The notes under the pieces are model-generated. The model made no database searches. It saw only the letters and a program-made list of their open reading frames with translations, and was not told the origin of the DNA. A program made the position numbers and the translations under genes. This document shows, one piece after another, positions 1 to 6,326 of a stretch of DNA of 39,269 nt. The stretch is from Bacteriovoracaceae bacterium (GTDB lineage: Bacteria > Bdellovibrionota > Bacteriovoracia > Bacteriovoracales > Bacteriovoracaceae): positions 1 through 39,269 of the forward strand of contig JAGLCH010000029.1 in the NCBI GenBank assembly GCA_023146355.1, given 5' to 3'. Every line of letters starts with the position of its first letter. Position 1 is the stretch's first letter.

Positions 1-1
1 A

Positions 2-91
2 GTCTGCTCTCAAAAAGAGAAACTTTTTAAGACTCGTATAAATCTGGAAGTTTTTCAACAGATACCGAGAACATTGAGAATTAAACCATGA
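2..91 (+). CDS. C-terminal end of a possible upstream gene (partial)
   Basis: Frame 2 is open from the window edge to a TGA at 89-91, giving 29 residues ending in TLRIKP. A perfect inverted repeat begins directly after the stop, which is where a transcript end would be expected. The fragment is too short to identify, and an open frame of this length occurs by chance, so this is only a likely gene tail. No domain or function can be assigned. Confidence 0.35.
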   Translation, partial: VCSQKEKLFKTRINLEVFQQIPRTLRIKP

Positions 92-120
92 GTAGGCCCT
101 GGGAGACGACCAGGGCCTAT
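92..120. terminator. Perfect hairpin between converging genes
   Basis: TAGGCCCTGG (93-102) and CCAGGGCCTA (110-119) form a perfect 10-bp stem with a 7-base loop. It lies just after the stop of the upstream plus-strand frame and 23 bases beyond the end of the minus-strand gene at 143, so it probably ends transcription from both sides. Neither flank has a real T-tract, so it may also be a 3'-end stabiliser. Confidence 0.55.
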
Positions 121-142
121 GCGTGTATTTCACTGCGGACTA

Positions 143-547
143 CTATTTTACAAAGTGGAGAACAATTCCTCCTGCTCCACCAACTGTAAATACTTGACCA
201 AACCCGGCTTCAGATGAGAGTGAAATACTTACGTCAACTTCTGATAACTCATACTTACTTTTGGACATTGTATCGAGCAACATTGCCTTTGATACGACTT
301 TGCCAATTTTTTCTATAGTTTTATTTAGCTTCTTCTGAAAACTTTTTTTTGATAGACGCTTCATTTTCGCCTTCCTGGGCATTGTCTGCAGTTTCTCAAA
401 TGATTCATTGAGTCCTCTGACTGATATTACCTGATTAGTATTTCCCATCTCGACTACAATTACTGGGATGGTAGAGTCATCAGCGATAAGATCCGCTGAA
501 GAAAATATGAGTGAAAGGATAACTACTATTTTAGCTACTGATTTCAT
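143..547 (-). CDS. Small secreted protein, tandem paralogue A
   Basis: 134 residues. The N-terminus (Lys at 2, hydrophobic stretch about 6-20, SSADLIAD region) looks like a cleavable signal peptide, so export to the periplasm or envelope is likely. The middle (about 58-83) is very basic, rich in Lys with few acidic residues, and probably helical. The C-terminus (about 98-134) alternates hydrophobic residues with glycines, ending GGAGGIVLHFVK, like a beta-hairpin. That tail matches the tail of the next gene upstream (547-903; GIEGGVVLHYTK), so the two are diverged tandem duplicates. The start codon overlaps the upstream stop (TAATG) and has the RBS AAGGAG, so the pair is translated together. 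No known family was recognised and no function is assigned. Confidence 0.75.
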   Translation of the reverse strand: MKSVAKIVVILSLIFSSADLIADDSTIPVIVVEMGNTNQVISVRGLNESFEKLQTMPRKAKMKRLSKKSFQKKLNKTIEKIGKVVSKAMLLDTMSKSKYELSEVDVSISLSSEAGFGQVFTVGGAGGIVLHFVK

Positions 548-903
548 TATAACTCCTTCTTTGTGTAGTGAAGTACAACTCCACCCTCGATACCTGAACT
601 AAATAAAACAAAGCCACCCGACACGCCAAAAGAGAACTCAACATCTATTCCCTCAAGCTTAAAATTAGGCGAAAACTCCCCCTCTACCCCTGTAGTAGTA
701 GTACTAATTAATTGCCCTATTTCGCTTGAAGCTGCTATAAATGATCTTTCAAGGCTTTGCTCGTCCATTGAAACAATGGTCCTTATGGCCTGGTCTTGAG
801 CATTGTTATCTACTGTGACTATAGATAAGGTCTCTAATTCTTTGCTGTGTGCAGCGGGTAAAAGCAGTATTGCACTCACCGTAAGTAACATTTTCCATTT
901 CAT
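547..903 (-). CDS. Small secreted protein, tandem paralogue B
   Basis: 118 residues. A short basic N-terminus, a hydrophobic core at about 5-17 and an AAHS junction indicate a signal peptide. The C-terminal 40 residues (KLEGIDVEFSFGVSGG... then GIEGGVVLHYTK) align with the same part of the neighbour at 143-547: a shared L-x-(E/G)-(I/V)-D-V start, spaced glycines and a G-G-(I/V)-V-L-H-(F/Y) end. It lacks the Lys-rich middle of its partner. AGGAG precedes the ATG by six bases (minus strand). It is the first gene of a two-gene operon transcribed away from the SRP RNA gene. Function is unknown; a small envelope or outer-membrane-associated beta protein is one possibility. Confidence 0.75.
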   Translation of the reverse strand: MKWKMLLTVSAILLLPAAHSKELETLSIVTVDNNAQDQAIRTIVSMDEQSLERSFIAASSEIGQLISTTTTGVEGEFSPNFKLEGIDVEFSFGVSGGFVLFSSGIEGGVVLHYTKKEL

Positions 904-1061
904 GTGTTCTCCTATTTAATATTCGTCTGTTTGAGCTGGCAAACCGTAGTTTGTGATATCAAACACTGGAAGTAAAGTGCTTAGTTTATTCAGATTAATA
1001 TTTTTAAGCTCAGGTCTAGAAGTTATGAAGGCAAGGGTACTACTTCTGAATTGAATTAATA

Positions 1062-1090
1062 TTGACTGTTTGCCTGTAGGGCCCTAATAT
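1062..1090 (+). promoter_or_regulatory. Sigma-70 promoter of the SRP RNA gene
   Basis: TTGACT (1062-1067), a 17-base spacer and TAATAT (1085-1090) make a near-consensus housekeeping promoter. A start about six bases later, at 1096, is exactly where the SRP RNA helix begins, so promoter and RNA boundary support each other. The rest of 904-1061 shows no gene; it must hold the divergent promoter of the minus-strand pair, which I could not place. Confidence 0.85.
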
Positions 1091-1095
1091 CAACT

Positions 1096-1206
1096 TGGTC
1101 AAGCCTGTGGCGATCATCTTTGAAGGTGAACTCCGCCAGGTCGGGAACGAAGCAACGGTAGCCAGCAGGTTGTTGTGTTGCAGGTTTGGCCATTTTAATC
1201 TTTTTC
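1096..1206 (+). ncRNA. ffs: Small SRP RNA (4.5S type)
   Basis: The RNA of the signal recognition particle binds Ffh and helps target membrane proteins to FtsY and the translocon. The conserved helix 8 domain is visible at 1133-1158: CAGG (1137-1140) and AGCA (1151-1154) form the symmetric internal loop, and TCG-GGAA-CGA gives the GGAA tetraloop hairpin. The outer stem pairs 1096-1108 with 1180-1192 along 13 positions, using a few G-U wobbles. The 3' side runs into ATTTTAATCTTTTT (1192-1206), a T-rich terminator-like end. There is no Alu domain, so it is the short type. The position just before dnaX is common in bacteria. The mature RNA probably ends near 1192. Confidence 0.93.
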
Positions 1207-1256
1207 CAAATCCTTATATTCTTGCCGTTTCATAATAATTTCAGTACCTTTTACGT

Positions 1257-2975
1257 ATGGCGTATCAAGTTTTAGCTAGAAAGTGGAGACCAAAACGTTT
1301 TCAAGATGTTATAGGTCAAAATCACATCACCCAATCCCTTCAAAATGCAATTTTGCGTGACAAAGTTGGGCAAGCGTATATCTTCACAGGTACTCGCGGA
1401 ATAGGGAAAACCTCAGTGGCAAGACTCTTTGCCAAGGCATTACGATGCGAGGCGCCTGACTCAAGTGGAAATCCTTGTGGTCTGTGTAATTGCTGCCTTG
1501 ATTTTGATACCGGAACATCGATGAATGTTATAGAAATCGATGGCGCTTCAAATAATGGTGTAGATAACATTCGCGACCTTATCAGCGAAGTTCAGTATCT
1601 CCCGTCTGTCGGGAAACATAAAATTTACATTATTGATGAAGTTCATATGGTTACAACTCAGGCGTTCAATGCACTTCTTAAGACACTTGAAGAGCCACCT
1701 GAACACGTAGTTTTTGTCTTCGCAACTACTGAACCTGAGAGGCTTCTAGGAACAGTTTTATCTCGCTGTCAGCGCTTTGATTTCCGTCATGCCACAGTTG
1801 GAGATCTGACAAAGCACCTTGTTGCTATTGCTGCAGCAGAAGATATAAGCTACGACTCGCCAGACCGACTCAAGCAAATAGCAGTCCAAGGAAAAGGCTC
1901 TGTTCGAGATACTCTATCTTTGTTAGATCAAGTCCTAAGTTTTTCAGAAAATAATAAAATCACTGAAGAAACTCTTGTGGTTTCGTTGGGACTTGCACGT
2001 ACTTCTGCTATTCGAGAAATTATAGCGGGGATTTTTGCAGGTAATGCAGAAGCTTGCTCATCTTGCTATCGCTCATTACTTAATGAAAATGTATCCCCAA
2101 AAAATATTATGACTGCAATTCTTGATGCTCTTTATATTGTCATCAATAGAATGGATGATAGAAGACTTGTACCTGAAGACATATCGAGTTCTGAAATCTT
2201 TTGGATTTATGAGAGTTTCTCCAAAGATATTTCATGGGCCCTTGGCTCAATAGATCCAGATAAAGTCTGCGAAATACTCCTTCAAAAGATTGCCCTCCGA
2301 AGAACGTTTTTTAATAAGACCCATTCTCCAAGCTTTGTAGATCAAAAAAAAAACAGTGAAATAGTAGTCGCTGATATTAAGGTAGAAGAGCCACCTACTC
2401 CTCAGGAAGAACAAATTCCAGAAGAAAACTTCGAGCCCCCTGTTGGTGAGGCCGACGCTTGTGTTGATTTTCTGTCATCAACAGATCCTGGTCCGGTAGA
2501 ACAGATCGCTTCTACCTCTGGAGTTATTGAAGAGGCAGAGACACCATTGTGTATTTTACCATGGGATAAGTTCCTAGAGTATTTGATAGAGAAATCTCCA
2601 ATCACAGCATCGTACTTAGAGCAGGGAAATATTGTTCGGCCTGTATCTACAGTAGGAGATAGGATTTCAGTTGAACTCGGCTTTGATGATGCTGGAAAAA
2701 CTTTTTATGAATACTTTGGAGACAAGGAAGTCAGGGACAAGGTTATTATGATGTTAAGTGAATTTTACCAAAGAGAGTTGGATAAAATTGACCTCGAAAT
2801 CAACCTTGTTGAGACTGAGGAGTTTATCTCTCTTGCAGAAATTGAAGTTAAGCGCGAGGAAAATAAACGTGTCCAAAAAACGGAAGAATTGTTGAGTACA
2901 CCATTGGTTATCGAAGCAAAAGAAATCTTTGGTGGAACGATAGATAAAGTGATTCTAGCAGACGAGAAGAAATAG
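1257..2975 (+). CDS. dnaX: DNA polymerase III subunit tau/gamma
   Basis: Clamp-loader ATPase that loads the sliding clamp; tau also links polymerase cores and helicase. 572 residues. Visible features: the N-terminal ARKWRP signature of the family, Walker A GTRGIGKT (45-52), zinc-binding cysteines C64, C74, C77 and C80, Walker B-type DEVH (127-130), and sensor-1/SRC arginine region SRC (169-171). AAA+ plus collar domains reach about 365; an acidic, Pro/Glu-rich linker (about 370-430) then leads to a C-terminal domain (about 440-572) expected to contact polymerase. A run of ten A at codons 363-366, at the collar/linker border, is listed separately. No clear RBS precedes the ATG. First gene of a dnaX-ybaB-recR set, a classic grouping. 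Confidence 0.97.
   Translation: MAYQVLARKWRPKRFQDVIGQNHITQSLQNAILRDKVGQAYIFTGTRGIGKTSVARLFAKALRCEAPDSSGNPCGLCNCCLDFDTGTSMNVIEIDGASNNGVDNIRDLISEVQYLPSVGKHKIYIIDEVHMVTTQAFNALLKTLEEPPEHVVFVFATTEPERLLGTVLSRCQRFDFRHATVGDLTKHLVAIAAAEDISYDSPDRLKQIAVQGKGSVRDTLSLLDQVLSFSENNKITEETLVVSLGLARTSAIREIIAGIFAGNAEACSSCYRSLLNENVSPKNIMTAILDALYIVINRMDDRRLVPEDISSSEIFWIYESFSKDISWALGSIDPDKVCEILLQKIALRRTFFNKTHSPSFVDQKKNSEIVVADIKVEEPPTPQEEQIPEENFEPPVGEADACVDFLSSTDPGPVEQIASTSGVIEEAETPLCILPWDKFLEYLIEKSPITASYLEQGNIVRPVSTVGDRISVELGFDDAGKTFYEYFGDKEVRDKVIMMLSEFYQRELDKIDLEINLVETEEFISLAEIEVKREENKRVQKTEELLSTPLVIEAKEIFGGTIDKVILADEKK
2343..2368 (+). promoter_or_regulatory. A10 slippery tract in dnaX, probable gamma-producing site
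   Basis: Ten A (2344-2353) cover codons CAA AAA AAA AAC, which also contain the -1 slippery heptamer A-AAA-AAC. Both wrong frames stop at once. One extra A, or a -1 shift, reads KKKQ then TGA (367 residues); one A fewer reads KKTVK then TAG (368 residues). Either product would hold the ATPase and collar domains without the tau tail. In Thermus dnaX an A9 run gives gamma through transcriptional slippage, and in E. coli A-AAA-AAG works by -1 frameshifting. Production of gamma here is inferred. Confidence 0.6.
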
Positions 2976-2986
2976 CCGGAGGAAAT

Positions 2987-3301
2987 GTGGCAAAAAATAT
3001 GAATAATCTAATGAGACAAGCTCAGCAGATGCAAGCAAAAATTGGAAGTTTACAGAAAGAACTAGAGACCAGAGAGATGGATATCTCAGCAGGTGGTGGC
3101 GCTGTAAAAATAAAAATAAATGGGAAACAAGAAATAATTGACTTAAAGCTAGACCCTGAGTGCGTTGACCCAGAAGATATTGATACGCTTGAGGACCTTG
3201 TGAGAACTGCTGTTAATCAAGCAGTAACTCAGTCGCAAGAAATGGTTAACTCTGCAATGAGCAAAGTAACTGGTGGCGCAAATATTCCAGGACTATTCTA
3301 A
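2987..3301 (+). CDS. ybaB: YbaB/EbfC nucleoid-associated protein
   Basis: Small DNA-binding protein of the YbaB/EbfC family, which forms dimers and coats nucleoid DNA. 104 residues, the usual length. The N-terminal helix is rich in Met and Gln (NLMRQAQQMQAKI), followed by the family signature SAGGGAVKIKINGKQEI and a C-terminal helix ending in GGANIPGLF, which is nearly universal in the family. The start is GTG at 2987: GGAGG lies at 2978-2982, four bases upstream. The ATG at 2999 would be 16 bases away, and the ATG at 2985 is out of frame. It sits 11 bases after dnaX and 3 before recR; this order is conserved across many phyla. Confidence 0.95.
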   Translation: MAKNMNNLMRQAQQMQAKIGSLQKELETREMDISAGGGAVKIKINGKQEIIDLKLDPECVDPEDIDTLEDLVRTAVNQAVTQSQEMVNSAMSKVTGGANIPGLF

Positions 3302-3304
3302 GGA

Positions 3305-3895
3305 ATGGAATTACCTACGATCATTCAAGATGTTGTCGAGCATTTGAGCAGACTTCCAGGTGTTGGTGGAAAGACTGCTCAGCGGTATGCTCTAGCAATG
3401 GCAAAGTGGCATCACGAAGATGTTACATCACTTGGTCGCGCAATTGGACAAATTACTGAACTTAGAAAATGTATAAAATGTGGTATGTTTTCAGATGATG
3501 ATCTTTGTCATATTTGTGATTCGACACGAGCTGGGTCTAGTGTTTTGTGTGTAGTTGAAAACATTAGTGACTGTATTGCCATTGAAAAAAGTGGAACCTT
3601 TCGTGGGCTTTACTATATTTTAGGTGGAGTACTAAATCCTTTGATGGGAATTGGCCCTGATGAGCTAGGACTTGATCGACTCATAAGGCGAATAAAAGAA
3701 GAGGAAATCGGAGAAGTGATTCTTGCGATTAATCCTTCTGTTGAAGGTGATGCGACCTGCTCGTACATTAATCAAATAATGCCGGAAGATTCATCAGCGC
3801 AGAGAATTGGTTTTGGTATACCCATGGGGGGAAGCCTTGAGTATTTGGATGCAATGACAATTAGTAAGGCCTTAGAAAATAAAAAAAAGATGTGA
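3305..3895 (+). CDS. recR: Recombination mediator RecR
   Basis: RecR works with RecO (and RecF) to load RecA on SSB-coated gaps. 196 residues, normal length. A helix-hairpin-helix (LPGVGGKTAQR, 17-27) binds DNA, followed by a four-cysteine zinc finger (C56, C59, C68, C71) and a Toprim domain (VLCVVEN near 80-86; LAINPSVEGDAT further on). LGGVLNPLMGIGP matches the conserved block after the first Toprim strand. The ATG follows the ybaB stop so closely (TAAGGAATG) that translation is probably coupled rather than driven by its own RBS. The last codons are Lys-rich. Confidence 0.96.
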   Translation: MELPTIIQDVVEHLSRLPGVGGKTAQRYALAMAKWHHEDVTSLGRAIGQITELRKCIKCGMFSDDDLCHICDSTRAGSSVLCVVENISDCIAIEKSGTFRGLYYILGGVLNPLMGIGPDELGLDRLIRRIKEEEIGEVILAINPSVEGDATCSYINQIMPEDSSAQRIGFGIPMGGSLEYLDAMTISKALENKKKM

Positions 3896-3902
3896 GGATA
3901 TT

Positions 3903-4400
3903 ATGGCGATTGAAATCGCTCCTTCGACATTTACTAGATTTTTCAATAAGACAAAGTTTGACTTGGACTTTTCTCGAATCTCACTCTTTGTCCTGAGAAA
4001 AGATGGTGTAGTCGTACATTCAATCTCAGATATGCCACGTAGTGATATCTCTTCTATTGGCGCTCTATTAGGTGGGGTTTGGCAAGCTGCTGAAGCTTTG
4101 TCTGACTTTATACCGAACAAAAGTGAAGACCTTGAATTTCGTCTTGGATTTGATTCAACTAGTGATGGCGTATATGTATTACCAATTCATATCTTTGATA
4201 CCGTTTATTATTTGGGGACGATCTACCATGGGACGCATAGTCCAGGACACTTAAAGTCAAAAGTACGATCGATTGGTTTTAAGCTTGAGTCATTTCTTGA
4301 GTCTAATGCCGAAGTAAAAAATGAAACTAGCAAGCAGTTCCTCTTTGATGAAATTTCAAATGATGAGATGGATCAGCTATTCGCTTTTTCGGAGAATTAA
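3903..4400 (+). CDS. Roadblock/LC7-like protein, probable MglB-type partner of MglA
   Basis: 165 residues. The first 115 or so have the Roadblock/longin pattern: a first helix, then strands ISLFVLRKDGVVVHS, a helix around SIGALLGGVWQAAEAL, and strands VYVLPIHIFDTVYYLGTIY. In Myxococcus the Roadblock protein MglB is the GTPase-activating partner of MglA, which sets cell polarity. Identification rests on this fold pattern and on the next gene being MglA, one base after the stop. The C-terminal 45 residues are extra and acidic (ending DEMDQLFAFSEN), possibly a docking tail. The RBS is GAGGA before ATG 3903, eight bases after recR. It could be another Roadblock type rather than an orthologue of MglB. 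Confidence 0.7.
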   Translation: MAIEIAPSTFTRFFNKTKFDLDFSRISLFVLRKDGVVVHSISDMPRSDISSIGALLGGVWQAAEALSDFIPNKSEDLEFRLGFDSTSDGVYVLPIHIFDTVYYLGTIYHGTHSPGHLKSKVRSIGFKLESFLESNAEVKNETSKQFLFDEISNDEMDQLFAFSEN

Positions 4401-4401
4401 T

Positions 4402-4992
4402 ATGTCGTTTGTGAATTACCACACTAAAGAAATTAACTGCAAGATTGTTTACTATGGCCCAGGCCTTGGTGGAAAAACGACAAATATTCAGCACGTTTAT
4501 CAAAAAACGAGTGGAGATAATAAAGGAAAGATCATTTCGCTTAATACCGAAAATGAACGGACTCTATTTTTTGATTTTTTGCCACTTGATCTCGGACAGA
4601 TTCGAGGATTTAGAACTCGCTTTCACCTTTATACTGTCCCCGGACAGGTGTTTTATGAGGCGTCGCGAAAGCTTATTCTTCGTGGTGTAGACGGAATTGT
4701 ATTTGTTGCAGACTCCCAGGTTGAAAAGATGGATGCTAATATTGAAAGTCTTGAGGGGCTTAAGCGTAATCTTTTGGAGCAGGGATACGAAGTCGACAAA
4801 ATTCCACTTGTTATGCAGTGGAACAAACGCGACCTACCAAATGTGACCTCAATTGAAGAGCTTGAAAAGAAGCTTAACCTTTGGGAGTCTCAATCTTATG
4901 AGGCGACTGCAGTTAAAGGGGACGGAGTCTTTGAAACTCTTAAGACAATTAGTAAAATGGTACTGATGAACATTAAGGGTGGGCTTAATTAG
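4402..4992 (+). CDS. mglA: MglA-family small Ras-like GTPase
   Basis: 196 residues, the family length. Opening MSFVNYHTKEINCKIVYYGP is nearly the textbook MglA N-terminus. P-loop GPGLGGKT (19-26), switch region with T54, TVPGQ (78-82) in place of the Ras DxxGQ motif, and NKRD (141-144) for guanine binding. MglA-GTP marks a cell pole in Myxococcus, and in Bdellovibrio MglA is needed for prey entry. The start is ATG 4402 with GGAG just upstream; an ATG 81 bases earlier would give a 27-residue extension absent in the family and would overlap the Roadblock gene. It is followed by rsmH with no spacer (TAG then ATG), so it heads directly into the division cluster. Confidence 0.93.
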   Translation: MSFVNYHTKEINCKIVYYGPGLGGKTTNIQHVYQKTSGDNKGKIISLNTENERTLFFDFLPLDLGQIRGFRTRFHLYTVPGQVFYEASRKLILRGVDGIVFVADSQVEKMDANIESLEGLKRNLLEQGYEVDKIPLVMQWNKRDLPNVTSIEELEKKLNLWESQSYEATAVKGDGVFETLKTISKMVLMNIKGGLN

Positions 4993-6009
4993 ATGAGCGA
5001 TATTTATACTGCCCACTATTCAGTTCTAAAAGAAGAATGCATTCACTACCTCACAGAGAATGCTTCTGCAGAAGGACGTAATTACTACGCAGATCTTACG
5101 TTTGGTGGTGGCGGCCACTCATTTGCACTTCTTGAGTCATCAGATAACGCTCATGTTTTTTCTACTGATCAAGATCCAGATGCTCTTGCCAATGGTAAAA
5201 AGAGAATTGAACAGCACTCTGCAGGGAGTCGTCTCAATTTACTTCCCACTAATTTTGAAAAATTTCCAGAGATAATCGCAGAAAAGTATGCAGAAGAAAT
5301 TGAGCAGTACGGCGGATTTCAGGGGATCATGATGGATCTTGGCGTTTCAAGTCATCATTTTGATGAAGGACGCAGGGGGTTTTCATTTCGTTTTGATGCT
5401 CCACTCGATATGCGAATGAATAGTGAGGATTCAAATATTCAAACAGCAGCAGATTTAGTGAACAACTACTCTGCTGAAGACCTCGAAGCTCTAATCAGTG
5501 ATTACGGAGAAGAGATTTTTGCAAAGCAGATTGTTCAAAATATAATTTCGAAGAGAAATGAGGCCCCAATCCAAACGACTAAGGATTTAGAGGATATTAT
5601 TTTTCATTCATATCCAAAGAAGATGCGATTTGGAAAGGCCAGCCCATCTACAAAAACATTCCAAGCGCTCCGAATTGCTGTTAATCGTGAGCTTGATGTT
5701 CTTGAGAGTACAATTGCACGATTATATCCACTGCTAAGGCCTGGCGGACGTCTTGCCATTATCAGCTTCCATTCTCTCGAAGATAGAATAGTTAAACGAG
5801 AGTATAAAAATATTTCTGATAATGGTGAATTTTTGTGTAGAATATTAACTAAGAAGCCAATAGTTCCAACGGAAAGGGAACTTTCAGAGAATAGTCGATC
5901 CCGTTCGGCGAAGCTTAGGGTAATTGAATGTATCAATGAAGAGATGCTTTCTCCCAAAGAACTGAAAAAAAGAAAATATCAAGGAATGAGGAATGGCAAC
6001 GAGAAGTAG
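4993..6009 (+). CDS. rsmH: 16S rRNA m4C1402 N4-methyltransferase RsmH (MraW)
   Basis: SAM-dependent methylation of the N4 of C1402 in the ribosomal decoding centre. 338 residues, slightly longer than usual (about 310). Signatures: HYSVLKEE at the N-terminus, SAM-binding TFGGGGHS, DQDPDA, then MDLGVSSHHFDEGRRGFSFR and PLDMRMN, and the C-terminal ISFHSLEDRIVK block. It is normally the first or second dcw gene after mraZ; here mraZ is absent and mglA takes that place. The last 17 bases overlap ftsL. The Lys-rich tail (ELKKRKYQGMRNGNEK) is encoded in this overlap region. Confidence 0.97.
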   Translation: MSDIYTAHYSVLKEECIHYLTENASAEGRNYYADLTFGGGGHSFALLESSDNAHVFSTDQDPDALANGKKRIEQHSAGSRLNLLPTNFEKFPEIIAEKYAEEIEQYGGFQGIMMDLGVSSHHFDEGRRGFSFRFDAPLDMRMNSEDSNIQTAADLVNNYSAEDLEALISDYGEEIFAKQIVQNIISKRNEAPIQTTKDLEDIIFHSYPKKMRFGKASPSTKTFQALRIAVNRELDVLESTIARLYPLLRPGGRLAIISFHSLEDRIVKREYKNISDNGEFLCRILTKKPIVPTERELSENSRSRSAKLRVIECINEEMLSPKELKKRKYQGMRNGNEK

Positions 6010-6316
6010 AAAAAAAGAAAATCTACAAACTAGAGCATTGAATTCAATCAAGAAAGTTGTATTTAGTTCTCAGGGCTTTCCTATTTGCCTTTCTCTTGTA
6101 CTGTTAGCATTTCTTTTCGTTGTTTTTCGAATGAAAGTAATAGAGTTTGAAGACAAGATTTCAAAGGTAAACTACGATATTGAAAAGATTGTAAGAGAGA
6201 ATAAAAGATTGAAGGCCAAGAAGGCGAGGTTACTCTCACCAAAGAGACTTCGCAATTTAGCGCGTCAATATAACTTAAGCGAGCCTAAGCAGGAACAAGT
6301 TATTTTAGTTCCATAA
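5993..6316 (+). CDS. ftsL: Division protein FtsL-like
   Basis: 107 residues. A basic cytoplasmic start (ATRSRKK), one membrane segment at about 31-46 (ICLSLVLLAFLFVVF), then a heptad-like coiled coil (about 48-85) and a short tail ending QVILVP. FtsL is a bitopic protein that binds FtsB and FtsQ and activates FtsW/FtsI. FtsL sequences diverge greatly, so the assignment depends mainly on topology, size and the fixed position between rsmH and ftsI. It starts inside rsmH (17-base overlap), which suggests coupled translation. The QYNLSEPKQEQVI end resembles FtsL tails. Confidence 0.85.
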   Translation: MATRSRKKENLQTRALNSIKKVVFSSQGFPICLSLVLLAFLFVVFRMKVIEFEDKISKVNYDIEKIVRENKRLKAKKARLLSPKRLRNLARQYNLSEPKQEQVILVP

Positions 6317-6326
6317 AGAATTTATA

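Noticed and set aside
914..942. TTGCCA-N17-TTAAAT as promoter of the minus-strand small-protein pair
   Set aside because: Its start point would fall at the RBS, leaving no room for the AGGAG that the gene evidently uses.
4321..4401. Longer MglA reading frame starting at 4321
   Set aside because: It would add 27 residues absent in the family and overlap the Roadblock gene; ATG 4402 has an RBS and gives the exact MglA N-terminus.
5604..5957. Minus-strand ORF in rsmH
   Set aside because: Antisense to a conserved gene; no independent signals.
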